The translations under genes and the position numbers were made by a program. The notes beneath the pieces are model-generated. The model saw only the letters and a list, made by a program, of their open reading frames with translations. It did not search any database and was not told where the DNA came from. A stretch of 64,000 bases of DNA from an uncultured Eubacteriales bacterium (GTDB lineage Bacteria; Bacillota; Clostridia; Lachnospirales; Lachnospiraceae): assembly GCA_900314885.1 (NCBI GenBank), contig OMWY01000001.1, positions 124,001 through 188,000 of the forward strand, read 5' to 3'. This document shows positions 26,739-35,069 of the stretch, piece after piece. How positions within the stretch are numbered: the first letter of the stretch is position 1; every line of letters starts with the position of its first letter.

Positions 26739-27692
26739 TCAATTATTCATTAAATAGTATTTTCTTAATCCTGAATTCTTCAATAAAGACTTGTACTTCT
26801 TTTTGCTAGGAACATAAATATATGCCCCATTTTTAGTTCCATTGAATGCGTTCTTCCCAATTTTCTTTATTATGCCTTTAAATTCGATAGTCTGAAGTGA
26901 TGAGCATTTGTAAAAGGCATTTTTGCCAATCGTTTGAAGATCCGATGGGAATGTAACATAGTCTAGCTTTTTGCAGCCACTAAAAGCGTTATTCCCAATA
27001 GAAATCAACGAATCAGGAAGGTAAACGGAATATAGTTTTTTGTTGTTCTTAAAGGCATTGGCAGCAATTTGCGTGACCTCATATTCAATGCCATCATTCT
27101 TTATAGTTGAATCAATGGAAATTGACTCTTGATTCTTACTAAACGGGGCAATAAAGGCAACTTTGTTTTTACCTATCACTTTATAATGATTATTGTAATC
27201 ATCCAGGATTTCAGTCCCTTTGGATAATTGATATTCTTCTATGTGGAAAGTGTATTCAGCGCGTGATGAATTATCAAATTTTAGGTACATATTTCCTGTG
27301 TACGGTGCCTGGAAAGTGTAGTAATCTGTTCCCTGGTCTTCCATTCTATAAGATACGCTATCAATTTCACTGTCATGCTCATTTACCAGAGAAATCAATA
27401 TTGTTGAATCATTGAAGTTGAGAGGCTTATGAATCTCGTTACCTTCATCATCCCAATCGTAATTATAATCAACAAAATTATCAAGATATACCCTATATCC
27501 ATCACCTTCGTTCACTTTGAAGCCATAGTACTCTTTTTCATCATCAGAGAGTTTCCCCGAAACACTTTGATCATAAGAAATAAACTCCGCTGAACTCAAG
27601 TATCCTGAAGCGGCCGATACGTTTAAAGGAGGTGACATAAGTAATGTGGTAGAACACAGAACAGCAAGGAGCATGGTCTTAAATTTCTTCAT
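26739..27692 (-). CDS. Secreted BspA-type leucine-rich-repeat protein
   Basis: This 317-aa protein has a signal peptide (residues 1-28, cleavage after VSAA). A beta-sandwich region resembling a pre-peptidase C-terminal domain (~35-155) follows, then three to four LRR_5 repeats (~205-300) of the type IGNNAFSGCKKLDYVTFP. BspA-like LRRs are common surface or secreted proteins of gut and oral bacteria and usually mediate adhesion. It has no sortase motif, so it is probably released. GGAGGAAGAAATC precedes the ATG. Confidence 0.85.
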   Translation of the reverse strand: MKKFKTMLLAVLCSTTLLMSPPLNVSAASGYLSSAEFISYDQSVSGKLSDDEKEYYGFKVNEGDGYRVYLDNFVDYNYDWDDEGNEIHKPLNFNDSTILISLVNEHDSEIDSVSYRMEDQGTDYYTFQAPYTGNMYLKFDNSSRAEYTFHIEEYQLSKGTEILDDYNNHYKVIGKNKVAFIAPFSKNQESISIDSTIKNDGIEYEVTQIAANAFKNNKKLYSVYLPDSLISIGNNAFSGCKKLDYVTFPSDLQTIGKNAFYKCSSLQTIEFKGIIKKIGKNAFNGTKNGAYIYVPSKKKYKSLLKNSGLRKYYLMNN

Positions 27693-27715
27693 GATTTCTT
27701 CCTCCGTTTTGGTTT

Positions 27716-27733
27716 GTGGCGAATATTCGCTAC
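27716..27733. promoter_or_regulatory. Palindrome in the LRR gene leader
   Basis: A perfect 12-bp palindrome GCGAATATTCGC is extended by GT/AC pairs around one mismatch. It lies between the minus-strand promoter and the LRR gene start, where an operator or leader hairpin would sit. Confidence 0.45.
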
Positions 27734-27756
27734 AAGATTAATTGCTATCAACGTAA

Positions 27757-27785
27757 AGTATAGCACTCTTCTTATTGCTTTTCAA
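27757..27785 (-). promoter_or_regulatory. Promoter of the LRR gene
   Basis: Read on the minus strand, TTGAAA (27785-27780) and TATACT (27762-27757) are 17 nt apart, with a TGC extension before the -10. Confidence 0.75.
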
Positions 27786-27887
27786 TATATGGGTTCATAG
27801 ATTTATACATGATGTTTTTGCCAAGTCACAACACTTAATATTCAATCGCCGAAATAAGGTACACCGGATATTTCACATAGTCAAGCT

Positions 27888-28262
27888 CTAAGTTCTTCCC
27901 AATATCATCAACATCCGTAAGGGACCCGTTAATCCACCTGTAATTCCCTCGGAGTCCATCATTTTTAAGCATCTCCTGAGTGCTGTCTCGCTCGAAGAAG
28001 AGAATGGACACTGTGAACATACCTGCGCGTTCAGTTTTCTTTTTAGGGAGTTCAGAGAGTATATCTTATTATCCTTCTTATGCTTTATAACAGCCCCATC
28101 AGAAGTGGAGCATATCACATCATCGCCATCGTCAGCGGAATCACAGTATTTCACATAGACCATATCACCATCTCGGTACTTCGGTTCCATGCTCCGGCCA
28201 TTAACACGTATAATCGCGTCAGCGGATTCACTTAGCTTACCCTTCCTGACGAACTTATATGA
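27888..28262 (-). pseudogene. Phage-type repressor remnant (S24 peptidase domain)
   Basis: The minus-strand frame reads [19 protein letters not shown], then RSMEPKYRDGDMVYVKY. The latter is the serine-containing S24/LexA-type self-cleavage segment, followed by a beta-strand region up to HKKDNKIYSLN. There is no start codon or HTH domain, because the frame is cut at ~28262 where a recombinase remnant begins on the other strand. After ~28030 the similarity fades, and a frameshift is likely (another minus-strand frame opens at 28020). It is the remains of an integrated element's repressor. Confidence 0.65.
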
Positions 28263-28736
28263 TGGTTCCTCGTCTGAAAACTCGCATGAAGGACGGAATC
28301 CCGAATGGGGCAGGCCACATCAAGTGGTGGGATACTAACATCAAGCAGATTCTAAAGAACGAAAAGTACATGGGTGACGCGCTTCTTCAGAAAACTTACA
28401 CTGAGGACGTTTTTTCAAAGAAACGGGTAAAAAACGATGGAACAGTGCCACAGTACTACGTTGAGGACAATCACGAAGCAATCATTCCCAAAGAAGTGTT
28501 TCATGAGGTCTAGGCCGAAATTGCCAGAAAAAGACATAGCACTTTCAAGAAAAGCAAGATCTGACGAGCAAGAAAAACAGAGCGAGCGAATGCGAGAATT
28601 CTTAGAAAGTCACACTTCAGAAGAACTCCAATACAAAGACGAATATGTGAGAAAACTAATTGACAGGATTGAGGTCAACTGGATGAGTTTAACAATTAAA
28701 TTTAAATCAGGAACTGAGATAGAAGTTCCGATGTAA
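28259..28736 (+). pseudogene. Large serine recombinase remnant
   Basis: The C-terminal part of a resolvase/invertase-family integrase is visible. The 'recombinase' domain ([40 protein letters not shown]) ends in an in-frame TAG at ~28513. Similarity continues (AEIARKR), and a different frame carries the end of the protein (YVRKLIDRIEVNW, FKSGTEIEVPM). The catalytic N-terminal domain is absent. It may be what is left of the integrase of one of the elements stacked behind rlmD. A weak terminator-like GAGGCAGCTTCTTCC...GGAGGCAGCTTTTTTT follows. Confidence 0.75.
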
Positions 28737-28829
28737 ACACACAAGCGAGAGGCAGCTTCTTCCGGGATTGGAGGAGGCAGCTTTTTTTAGTTGTAAAATA
28801 AAAAATATCAACACTAGACGAAATTTTTA

Positions 28830-28888
28830 TGGTATAATGGAATTGGTGGTACGTGAACACTACCTATGCATGGCCATATTATAGGTAG
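28830..28888 (+). promoter_or_regulatory. Promoter and palindromic operator of the UPF0175/DUF3368 module
   Basis: An extended -10 TGGTATAAT (28830-28838) is followed by nested palindromes. Outer arms CTACCTAT (28860-28867) and ATAGGTAG (28881-28888) surround the 8-bp palindrome ATGGCCAT (28870-28877), all sharing one centre. It sits just past the expected transcription start, a typical place for antitoxin autorepression. Confidence 0.6.
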
Positions 28889-28927
28889 AGGGCCATTGAA
28901 AAATGTTAATGGAAGGAGTATGAACAC

Positions 28928-29206
28928 ATGGAGATGACTACTTTAGAGATTTCGATTCCTAAGGACATGAGGCAATATGTTGATAACATCGATGAGAAAA
29001 CAAACATTCAACGGAACGCGATGATTCTATACCCCTATATACGTAATCATGTAATATCTCATGGTCGTGCCGCGGAGATACTTGGGATAAATAAAATTGA
29101 CCTAATTGTTTGCTATGAAAATCTTGGATTTCCTTATCTGGACCAAAGCAAAGAGGAACTTGATGAAGACATACAAACTGTGATGAATACAAGGAGAAAG
29201 ATGTAA
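28928..29206 (+). CDS. UPF0175 family antitoxin
   Basis: This 92-aa protein of the UPF0175 family has a short N-terminal strand region (LEISIPKDMRQYV) and a helix-turn-helix-like part, ISHGRAAEILGINKIDL. UPF0175 proteins pair with DUF3368 PIN-like toxins, and here the partner begins at the base after this stop codon. It would neutralise the toxin and probably bind the nested palindrome upstream. GGAAGGAG precedes the ATG. Confidence 0.82.
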   Translation: MEMTTLEISIPKDMRQYVDNIDEKTNIQRNAMILYPYIRNHVISHGRAAEILGINKIDLIVCYENLGFPYLDQSKEELDEDIQTVMNTRRKM

Positions 29207-29701
29207 ATGCTGGTTGTTTCTGACACGACACCAATTATTTCTCTTCTTAAGGTTAAGAGAATAGATGTATTGGAATTCCTTTTTGGAGAAGTGTACATAC
29301 CTAATGCGGTATATAAGGAATTAACGTCGAATCAGTTATTTATAGAAGAGGCGGAGAAAATAAAGAACTCTGCTTTTATAAAGACTGTTAACATTCCTAT
29401 GGATGATTCGTTGAATATGCTAAGGAGAGCCACCGGCCTTGACTTGGGAGAGAGCGAAGCAATCTATTATGCTGATACACATGAAGCTGATTTACTGCTG
29501 ATGGACGAAGCTAAAGGAAGAGAAGTTGCCAAGACAATGGGGTTAAAAATAACCGGAACCATTGGAATATTGATCGCTGCATATAGGGAAAAGTACCTTT
29601 CGAAAGAAGAGATACTTAGAATTATATCGATATTAAGAAACAGCGGCCGTCATATAAGTGATCAGTTATTTCGGATTCTTATTGATGAAATTGAAAAGTA
29701 A
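29207..29701 (+). CDS. DUF3368 (PIN-like) toxin
   Basis: This 164-aa protein of the DUF3368 family has PIN-fold acidic residues in VVSDTTPIISLL (N-terminal Asp), LDLGESEAIYYA (Glu/Asp) and DLLLMDEAKGREVA. PIN toxins are Mg-dependent RNases. The start abuts the antitoxin stop, so the genes are co-translated. The module ends 35 nt before rlmD-end copy C, so it was probably cargo of the element bounded by copies B and C and may have stabilised it. Confidence 0.85.
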   Translation: MLVVSDTTPIISLLKVKRIDVLEFLFGEVYIPNAVYKELTSNQLFIEEAEKIKNSAFIKTVNIPMDDSLNMLRRATGLDLGESEAIYYADTHEADLLLMDEAKGREVAKTMGLKITGTIGILIAAYREKYLSKEEILRIISILRNSGRHISDQLFRILIDEIEK

Positions 29702-29735
29702 AACAGGTTATTCTTTTAGGGCGAAGTGCCAAATA

Positions 29736-29771
29736 GACCGGTTCTCAGGGAGCTTCCACGTTGAGACCGTA
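29736..29771 (+). repeat. rlmD 3'-end attachment-site copy C
   Basis: This copy has the same 36-nt core as copies A and B (35/36 identity to each). The surrounding frame (29733-29789) encodes an RlmD-like C-terminus ending ETVALMRY then TGA. It is a candidate for the original chromosomal end of rlmD or the outermost att site. Confidence 0.8.
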
Positions 29772-29785
29772 GCGCTAATGAGATA

Positions 29786-29929
29786 TTGAGTAAGAGAAAA
29801 AAGACCGGTTCGCATAGACAATACAAACATCCTACGAAAAAGGGTAAAGTTACAGTTCCGATACACCCGGGGAAGGATATCAGCAGGAAAACAGAAGAAA
29901 GTATATTAAAGCAGGCGGGTTTACGATAA
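29786..29929 (+). pseudogene. hicA: HicA toxin, N-terminally truncated
   Basis: The frame encodes the second half of HicA: TGSHRQYKHPTKKGKVTVPI with the catalytic-type His, and the end SILKQAGLR. About 15-20 N-terminal residues are missing because the frame runs back directly into rlmD-end copy C. Only a TTG at 29786, within that junction, could serve as a start. HicA is a small mRNA interferase with a dsRNA-binding fold. The intact hicB follows 23 nt downstream. Confidence 0.75.
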
Positions 29930-29952
29930 GTTTTAGTCTTGAAGGAGGCAAA

Positions 29953-30360
29953 ATGAAACTAGCATATCCGGCAATATTTGAGCATTTTATAGAAGATGGT
30001 GAAGAAGGATATACAGTAGAATTTCCTGATTTAAAAGGCTGTGTAACGGAAGGCTTTAATCAGGCTGAGGCTATATTTATGGCTGAAGACGCGGCTAGCG
30101 GTTGGATTCTTGGAGAACTTGAAGAAGGTGATTCTATCCCTAAACCGTCAGACATTTCGACCATTAAGATACCGGCAGATGGCTTTGTAAGTATGATTGC
30201 GCTCGATATGGATACGTATTCTGAGAAATATGGGAAAAAAGCTGTAAAGAAGACATTAACTATCCCTGCGTGGATGAACACTTATGTTGAAACCCATGGA
30301 ATAAGTTGTTCAAAAGTGCTTCAAGACGCAGTCAGCAATATTATTCAATCAGTTGGATAA
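29953..30360 (+). CDS. hicB: HicB family antitoxin
   Basis: This 135-aa protein has the partial RNase H-like HicB domain (YPAIFEHFIEDGEEGYTVEFPD then LKGCVTEG, and an EAIFMAEDAASGW helix). A C-terminal ribbon-helix-helix-like segment (KKTLTIPAWMNTYVE) is the expected DNA-binding part. GAAGGAGG precedes the ATG. Its toxin partner just upstream is truncated at an rlmD-end scar, so this may be an orphan antitoxin. Confidence 0.9.
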   Translation: MKLAYPAIFEHFIEDGEEGYTVEFPDLKGCVTEGFNQAEAIFMAEDAASGWILGELEEGDSIPKPSDISTIKIPADGFVSMIALDMDTYSEKYGKKAVKKTLTIPAWMNTYVETHGISCSKVLQDAVSNIIQSVG

Positions 30361-30365
30361 TCTGG

Positions 30366-30391
30366 AAATACGGGGTCAGATCCCATTAATT
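30366..30391. repeat. GGGGTC/GATCCC palindromic repeat, copy 1
   Basis: AATACGGGGTCAGATCCC followed by ATTAATT is one member of a four-copy dispersed family (others at 56941, 60437 and 61818). The palindrome arms carry one mismatch here. Confidence 0.75.
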
Positions 30392-30440
30392 GACGGCATC
30401 CCCGGAATTGTCAGAATTGTTTAATACGTGATTAACTCTG

Positions 30441-30469
30441 TTGATACCTGACGGACTCTGTGGTATAAT
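30441..30469 (+). promoter_or_regulatory. Promoter of the Na/Pi cotransporter gene
   Basis: TTGATA (30441-30446) and TATAAT (30464-30469) are spaced by 17 nt, with a TGG extension before the -10. A leader of ~80 nt follows. Confidence 0.85.
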
Positions 30470-30555
30470 GTTAATTGTTAAATATTCGTTATGTTTTCGT
30501 TAAGTATGTAAAATCCAGTCGTATGACTTGCGGCTGAAGCAAAGGAGATCCACAG

Positions 30556-32307
30556 GTGTCAATTTTTTCATTCTTCACACTTTTCGGCGGTCTTGCCTTC
30601 TTTATGTTCGGTATGAGCCTTCTCAGTTCATCCCTCGAGAAGATGGCAGGCGGAAAACTCGAGAAGCTTCTTAAGAAAGTAACGGATAATCCGTACAAAG
30701 GATTTTTAGTCGGAGCGATAATCACTATCGCTATCCAGTCATCATCAGCAACCACAGTCATGCTGGTCGGCTTCGTCAATTCAGGTATCATGGAGCTGTC
30801 ACAGACTGTAGGCGTCATCTTCGGTGCGGATGTCGGCACCACACTCACAGCATGGATCCTCTCACTGGCGGGCATCCAGGGAAACGGCAATTTCTTCCTT
30901 GAACTGCTGAAACCGGTGAATTTTTCAATGATATTCGCATTCATCGGTCTTCTGCTCTTTACTGCAGGAAAGCGTCAGAAGACAAAAGATATCGGTACTA
31001 TGGGCCTCGGCTTTGCAATACTCATGACCGGTATGACCATGATGTCTGATTCCATGTCACCTCTTGCGGATATGCCTGAGTTCGCTGACATGATGACGAT
31101 CTTTAACAACCCTTTCATCGGTGTGCTCATCGGTACCGTGATCACAGGCATCATCCAGGGATCTGCTGCTACGATCGGTATACTGCAGGGTCTCTCAATG
31201 ACAGGCCAGATCACGCTCGGCATGGCTATCCCTATCATCATGGGTGCGAATATCGGTACATGTATGACAGCGATCCTTTCTGCAATCGGCGTAAACAAGA
31301 AGGCAAAGAGAGTTGCGGCTGTTCACGTAGCTATCAAGATCGTAGGTACAGTGCTCTGGCTCATCATATTCTACGGCCTCGAACTCTTCTTCCACTTTGA
31401 GTTCCTGAACCGTAATGCTACGACATTCAACATCGCCGTATTCCATACAATCTTCAATGTTGCAAATACGCTTGTACTCTTCTGGTTCCGGAATCTCTTC
31501 GTAAAGCTCGCTTATAAGGTATTCCCTGACAGTGAGGAAGAGCAGGAGCTCTTCCTTGATGAACGTCTCATGGTGACACCTGGTATCGCACTTGCCGAGG
31601 TTCAGAACTCCATGGACCGTATGGTCAGCAAGACAAAGGCAAACCTCGACGAGGCTACCGATATGCTCTTAAATGGGTTTAAAGAGGAAACATTTGAGTT
31701 CGTCCAGAAGAACGAGAAGAAGATAGATGGTTACGAGGATCACATCGGTGCCTACCTCACAAAGCTCACGACGACCCAGCATCTTTCTGAGGAAGACAAG
31801 AAGAAATCCACGATGATCCTCCAAGGTATCGGAGAGTTCGAACGTCTTGCCGATCACGCTTCATATATTTCCAAGTCAGTCAATGAGCTTGATGAGAAGA
31901 AGATAAGATTCTCGCCTGATGCGCAGAATGAGCTTCACCGCGTGATAAGCGTCTGTCAGGAAAGCTACACGAGTGCGGTTGAGGCTTACCGTACCGGTAA
32001 CATCGAGCTCGCAAGAAAGGCTGAGCCGCTCCAGAACGTCATCAGGACAATGTGCAGTACATTCAAGACAACACATGTACAGAGACTTGCGGACGGTACA
32101 TGTACCGCCGTGCAGGGATTCGTATTCAATGATCTCCTCTACAGCTGCGAGCGTATCGGAGACCACAGCATGAACATTGCAGCAATCGTGCTCCGTATGT
32201 CCGCTGAGAATGAAGGCAGTGAGAAATACCTGCATGATATCAAGCTCAGAAAAGACCCTGAGAACGAACGAATGTACGATGAGTTCTATAATAAATACAT
32301 GAAATAA
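30556..32307 (+). CDS. Na/phosphate cotransporter (NptA/YjbB-like) with PhoU-like domain
   Basis: This 583-aa protein has eight or more membrane segments in residues 1-315. It carries the inverted QSSSATT (residues ~56-62) and QGSAATIG signature repeats of Na/Pi cotransporters, and a cytoplasmic C-terminal PhoU-like helical domain (~340-560). GTG 30556 follows AAAGGAGATCCACAG. Codon choice is strikingly ATC/CTC/ACA-rich compared with neighbouring genes, which suggests a different origin or high expression. It likely imports phosphate with Na+, or exports it under excess. Confidence 0.92.
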   Translation: MSIFSFFTLFGGLAFFMFGMSLLSSSLEKMAGGKLEKLLKKVTDNPYKGFLVGAIITIAIQSSSATTVMLVGFVNSGIMELSQTVGVIFGADVGTTLTAWILSLAGIQGNGNFFLELLKPVNFSMIFAFIGLLLFTAGKRQKTKDIGTMGLGFAILMTGMTMMSDSMSPLADMPEFADMMTIFNNPFIGVLIGTVITGIIQGSAATIGILQGLSMTGQITLGMAIPIIMGANIGTCMTAILSAIGVNKKAKRVAAVHVAIKIVGTVLWLIIFYGLELFFHFEFLNRNATTFNIAVFHTIFNVANTLVLFWFRNLFVKLAYKVFPDSEEEQELFLDERLMVTPGIALAEVQNSMDRMVSKTKANLDEATDMLLNGFKEETFEFVQKNEKKIDGYEDHIGAYLTKLTTTQHLSEEDKKKSTMILQGIGEFERLADHASYISKSVNELDEKKIRFSPDAQNELHRVISVCQESYTSAVEAYRTGNIELARKAEPLQNVIRTMCSTFKTTHVQRLADGTCTAVQGFVFNDLLYSCERIGDHSMNIAAIVLRMSAENEGSEKYLHDIKLRKDPENERMYDEFYNKYMK

Positions 32308-32393
32308 TCAGACGCCCTTCGATTTATAAATAGAATTTGATATAATAAAAAGGTAAAAATCAGCATTTGTGGAACTATAAATACAAAATTTAA

Positions 32394-33437
32394 ATGTGCG
32401 ACAAGAGCGGTCATATGTCTGAAACAATGCATGACAGAATCATGATTGGTGTGAATAAACTACAGCATTTCTTAACTCGAATCCTTGTGGTAATTTTTGT
32501 AGCGACATCAGTAATCGCTCCATTACCGTCCATAAACCCATTGCCCATCAGAGCATTTGCATCGACCGGGGATGATTACGTCGCAGGCAAGGCGTCAACG
32601 CTCCTTGATCTTAAGTGGGATGGGAGAGCTTCGGTTGTGGTAAATAATAACAAGCCTCAGATTAAAAAGCGCTACTTGAACTATAAGAAAACCTATATCA
32701 GAGCTGCCGGCCTTGATAAGTACCAGAGGCCTCACACAGTTCGAGCTGTGCTTGGCCCTGAAACATTGAATAACGGGTATCGCGCGCCTATAGGAGAGAT
32801 AAAGCCTGTCGGCTGGCGGACAGTGAAGTACCCCGATATCGTTGAAGACCTATACGTTTTTAACTGTTGCCACCTTATAGGGCAGGCTGTATCGGCAGGG
32901 AAGTACTCAAAAATAGTTAACAGTAAGCTGAATCTGGTAACAGGAACCAGATATATGAACTTTGATGGCATGTTGCCGTACGAGAACGAGCTCCTTGATT
33001 ACCTCCGCTTAGGGAAGGGACATGTGGTATACCAGGTCACACCTCTTTATAAGGACGATGAGCTCATTTGCAGGGGTGTCTGGATGCAGGCCTATTCCAT
33101 GGAGGATAAAGGTAAGGCAGTTTCGTTTAATGTATATTGCTTTAATATACAACCCGGAATTGAGATTGATTATGGTACCGGTGATACAAGTATTAAGAAT
33201 AGCACTGCCGGGGAAATTAAGCTGGCGCTTAAATACGGAGCCACGTCAGTTAAGAGCGATGGGTATATAAGCTCATCGAAGACGGTTTATGTCATTAACC
33301 TGGCATCAAAAAAGTTCCACCTGCCATCCTGCGAGAGTGTAAAAACCATAAAGCCTAAGAATATGAAGAAGGGCAGGTGCGATAGAAAAGAGCTGATTGA
33401 AAAAGGCTACAAGCCGTGTAAGACGTGTAAGCCATAG
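32394..33437 (+). CDS. Secreted DNA/RNA non-specific endonuclease with C-terminal Cys-rich domain
   Basis: This 347-aa protein has an N-terminal membrane/signal segment (residues ~28-52, cleavage near AFAS). The beta-beta-alpha-metal nuclease domain (~130-270) has the catalytic-type His in FNCCHLIGQAV and further conserved TGTRYMNFDGMLPYEN and GVWMQAYS segments. A C-terminal ~50-residue domain (FHLPSC...CDRKELIEKGYKPCKTC) resembles the zinc-binding Ada-like fold often attached to such nucleases. Extracellular nucleases of this kind help use DNA as a nutrient. TGATATAAT at 32338-32346 is a likely extended -10. Confidence 0.85.
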   Translation: MCDKSGHMSETMHDRIMIGVNKLQHFLTRILVVIFVATSVIAPLPSINPLPIRAFASTGDDYVAGKASTLLDLKWDGRASVVVNNNKPQIKKRYLNYKKTYIRAAGLDKYQRPHTVRAVLGPETLNNGYRAPIGEIKPVGWRTVKYPDIVEDLYVFNCCHLIGQAVSAGKYSKIVNSKLNLVTGTRYMNFDGMLPYENELLDYLRLGKGHVVYQVTPLYKDDELICRGVWMQAYSMEDKGKAVSFNVYCFNIQPGIEIDYGTGDTSIKNSTAGEIKLALKYGATSVKSDGYISSSKTVYVINLASKKFHLPSCESVKTIKPKNMKKGRCDRKELIEKGYKPCKTCKP

Positions 33438-33495
33438 AATAAGAAAGCCGGAATAACGACGAAAATCTATAAAAGATTTACAGAAAATAAAACAA

Positions 33496-33524
33496 TTGCG
33501 TTTTTGATACCAATAATGTATAAT
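33496..33524 (+). promoter_or_regulatory. Promoter of the AAA/DUF4143 gene
   Basis: TTGCGT (33496-33501) and TATAAT (33519-33524) are spaced by 17 nt; AAGGAG lies before the start at 33558. Confidence 0.7.
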
Positions 33525-33557
33525 ATATACATAAAATGGCACCAATAAGGAGATTTT

Positions 33558-34883
33558 ATGTACAGAGAAATCACAGAACGGCTGAAAAAATGGAAGACAA
33601 AGAAGAACCGTAAGCCTTTAGTCCTTACAGGAGTAAGGCAGTGCGGCAAGACATACATCATAAAGGATTTTGGCAAGAACGAGTTTCCGGACGTTGCTTA
33701 TTTTATGTTCGAGAAAAACGCCCGACTACAGGCCGTCTTTGAGATGGATTATGATACAAAAAGGATCCTGTCGGAACTCGACTTGATATGCGGTCATAAA
33801 ATAGAAGCGGGGAAAACTCTTGTAATATTTGATGAAATTCAGGCGTGCCCTGACGCCATCGCGTCTCTGAAATTTTTCTGCGAAGAATGCAGAGAACTGC
33901 ATATAATAGCTGCCGGGTCCTTACTCGGAGTGGAAATAGGCAAGGAAAATATTTCCTTTCCTGTAGGTAAGGTAGACAGGATGCAGATGTATCCCATGAA
34001 TTTCAGGGAATTTCTGATTGCGGTGGGATATGGAGAACTTGTCAAGAAAGCTTCTGAAATGCATAAGGACAGCGAACTTTCAGAACTTTATACCATTCCG
34101 CTTGAACGAGAACTGAGAAATTTCTATTATGTAGGTGGGATGCCGGAAGCAGTCGGGGAATGGGTAGAAGACCATTCCGTTTCGGATGTGGACGAGATAC
34201 AGAGAGGGCTTTTGGACGGCTATGAGAATGATTTTTCAAAACATGCTCCTACCGCAGAGGTGCCAAGATTAAGGCTTTTATACAAATCAATTCCCGAGCA
34301 GCTTGCCAAGGAAAATAATAAGTTTGTGTTTTCCCATGTTAAGGAAAGCGCGCGTGCGAAGGAATTTGAGAATAGCTTATCCTGGCTCTTTGACGCAGGC
34401 CTTGCCTACAAACTCTGCCTTGTGGAAAATCCGAGTCTGCCGTTATCAATGTATGCCGATGATTCATATTTTAAATTATATATGTCTGATGTGGGACTTC
34501 TCAGGTGTCGGACCAAGGTGCCTTATAATGATTTGATCGAGTGGAGAAGCGACAGCGTATACGCAAGATTCAGAGGAGCATTTACAGAAAATTTTGTGCT
34601 GACAGAGTTGCTTTCATATGGAATTGAGCCATATTTCTGGAGATCGGGAAATTCCGCCGAGGTGGATTTCCTTTTTGAAAATGATGGTAGGGCGATACCA
34701 CTTGAAGCAAAGGCTGAGATTCGGACCAAGGCGCAGAGCTATAGGAGTTATTGTAAAAAATATCATCCGACACTTGGCTTTAGAGTATCATTTAAAAATG
34801 TCGGTATCAATACGATAGAAGATACAGAATCCGTAAGCCTTCCCCTCTATATGCTGTGGAATATATCCAAATACCTAAGCTGA
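33558..34883 (+). CDS. AAA_14 ATPase with DUF4143 nuclease-like domain
   Basis: This 441-aa protein has an N-terminal AAA_14 ATPase (residues ~15-150, Walker A GVRQCGKT, Walker B LVIFDEIQA, sensor in IAAGSLLGV). The C-terminal DUF4143 region (~210-400) has the PD-(D/E)XK-like pattern AEVDFLF...IPLEAKAE. This family is abundant in gut Firmicutes and Bacteroidetes and has no firm function. The gene is intact with its own promoter and is not in an operon. Confidence 0.88.
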   Translation: MYREITERLKKWKTKKNRKPLVLTGVRQCGKTYIIKDFGKNEFPDVAYFMFEKNARLQAVFEMDYDTKRILSELDLICGHKIEAGKTLVIFDEIQACPDAIASLKFFCEECRELHIIAAGSLLGVEIGKENISFPVGKVDRMQMYPMNFREFLIAVGYGELVKKASEMHKDSELSELYTIPLERELRNFYYVGGMPEAVGEWVEDHSVSDVDEIQRGLLDGYENDFSKHAPTAEVPRLRLLYKSIPEQLAKENNKFVFSHVKESARAKEFENSLSWLFDAGLAYKLCLVENPSLPLSMYADDSYFKLYMSDVGLLRCRTKVPYNDLIEWRSDSVYARFRGAFTENFVLTELLSYGIEPYFWRSGNSAEVDFLFENDGRAIPLEAKAEIRTKAQSYRSYCKKYHPTLGFRVSFKNVGINTIEDTESVSLPLYMLWNISKYLS

Positions 34884-35069
34884 TGACATCAAAGTGGTGA
34901 CGAAACGATAAAAACCGAGTTCGTCACCAAATAAAACTATGAGGCCCTTATGGTCGGACGGAACACTGAAAGTCGGCTTGACTTTGTTCGTGGATGATGA
35001 TATTGTTATTTTACAAAAATGCCGCATATGGCAATTTTATAAAATACAGTGCAAGGAGAATAAAGCTAC

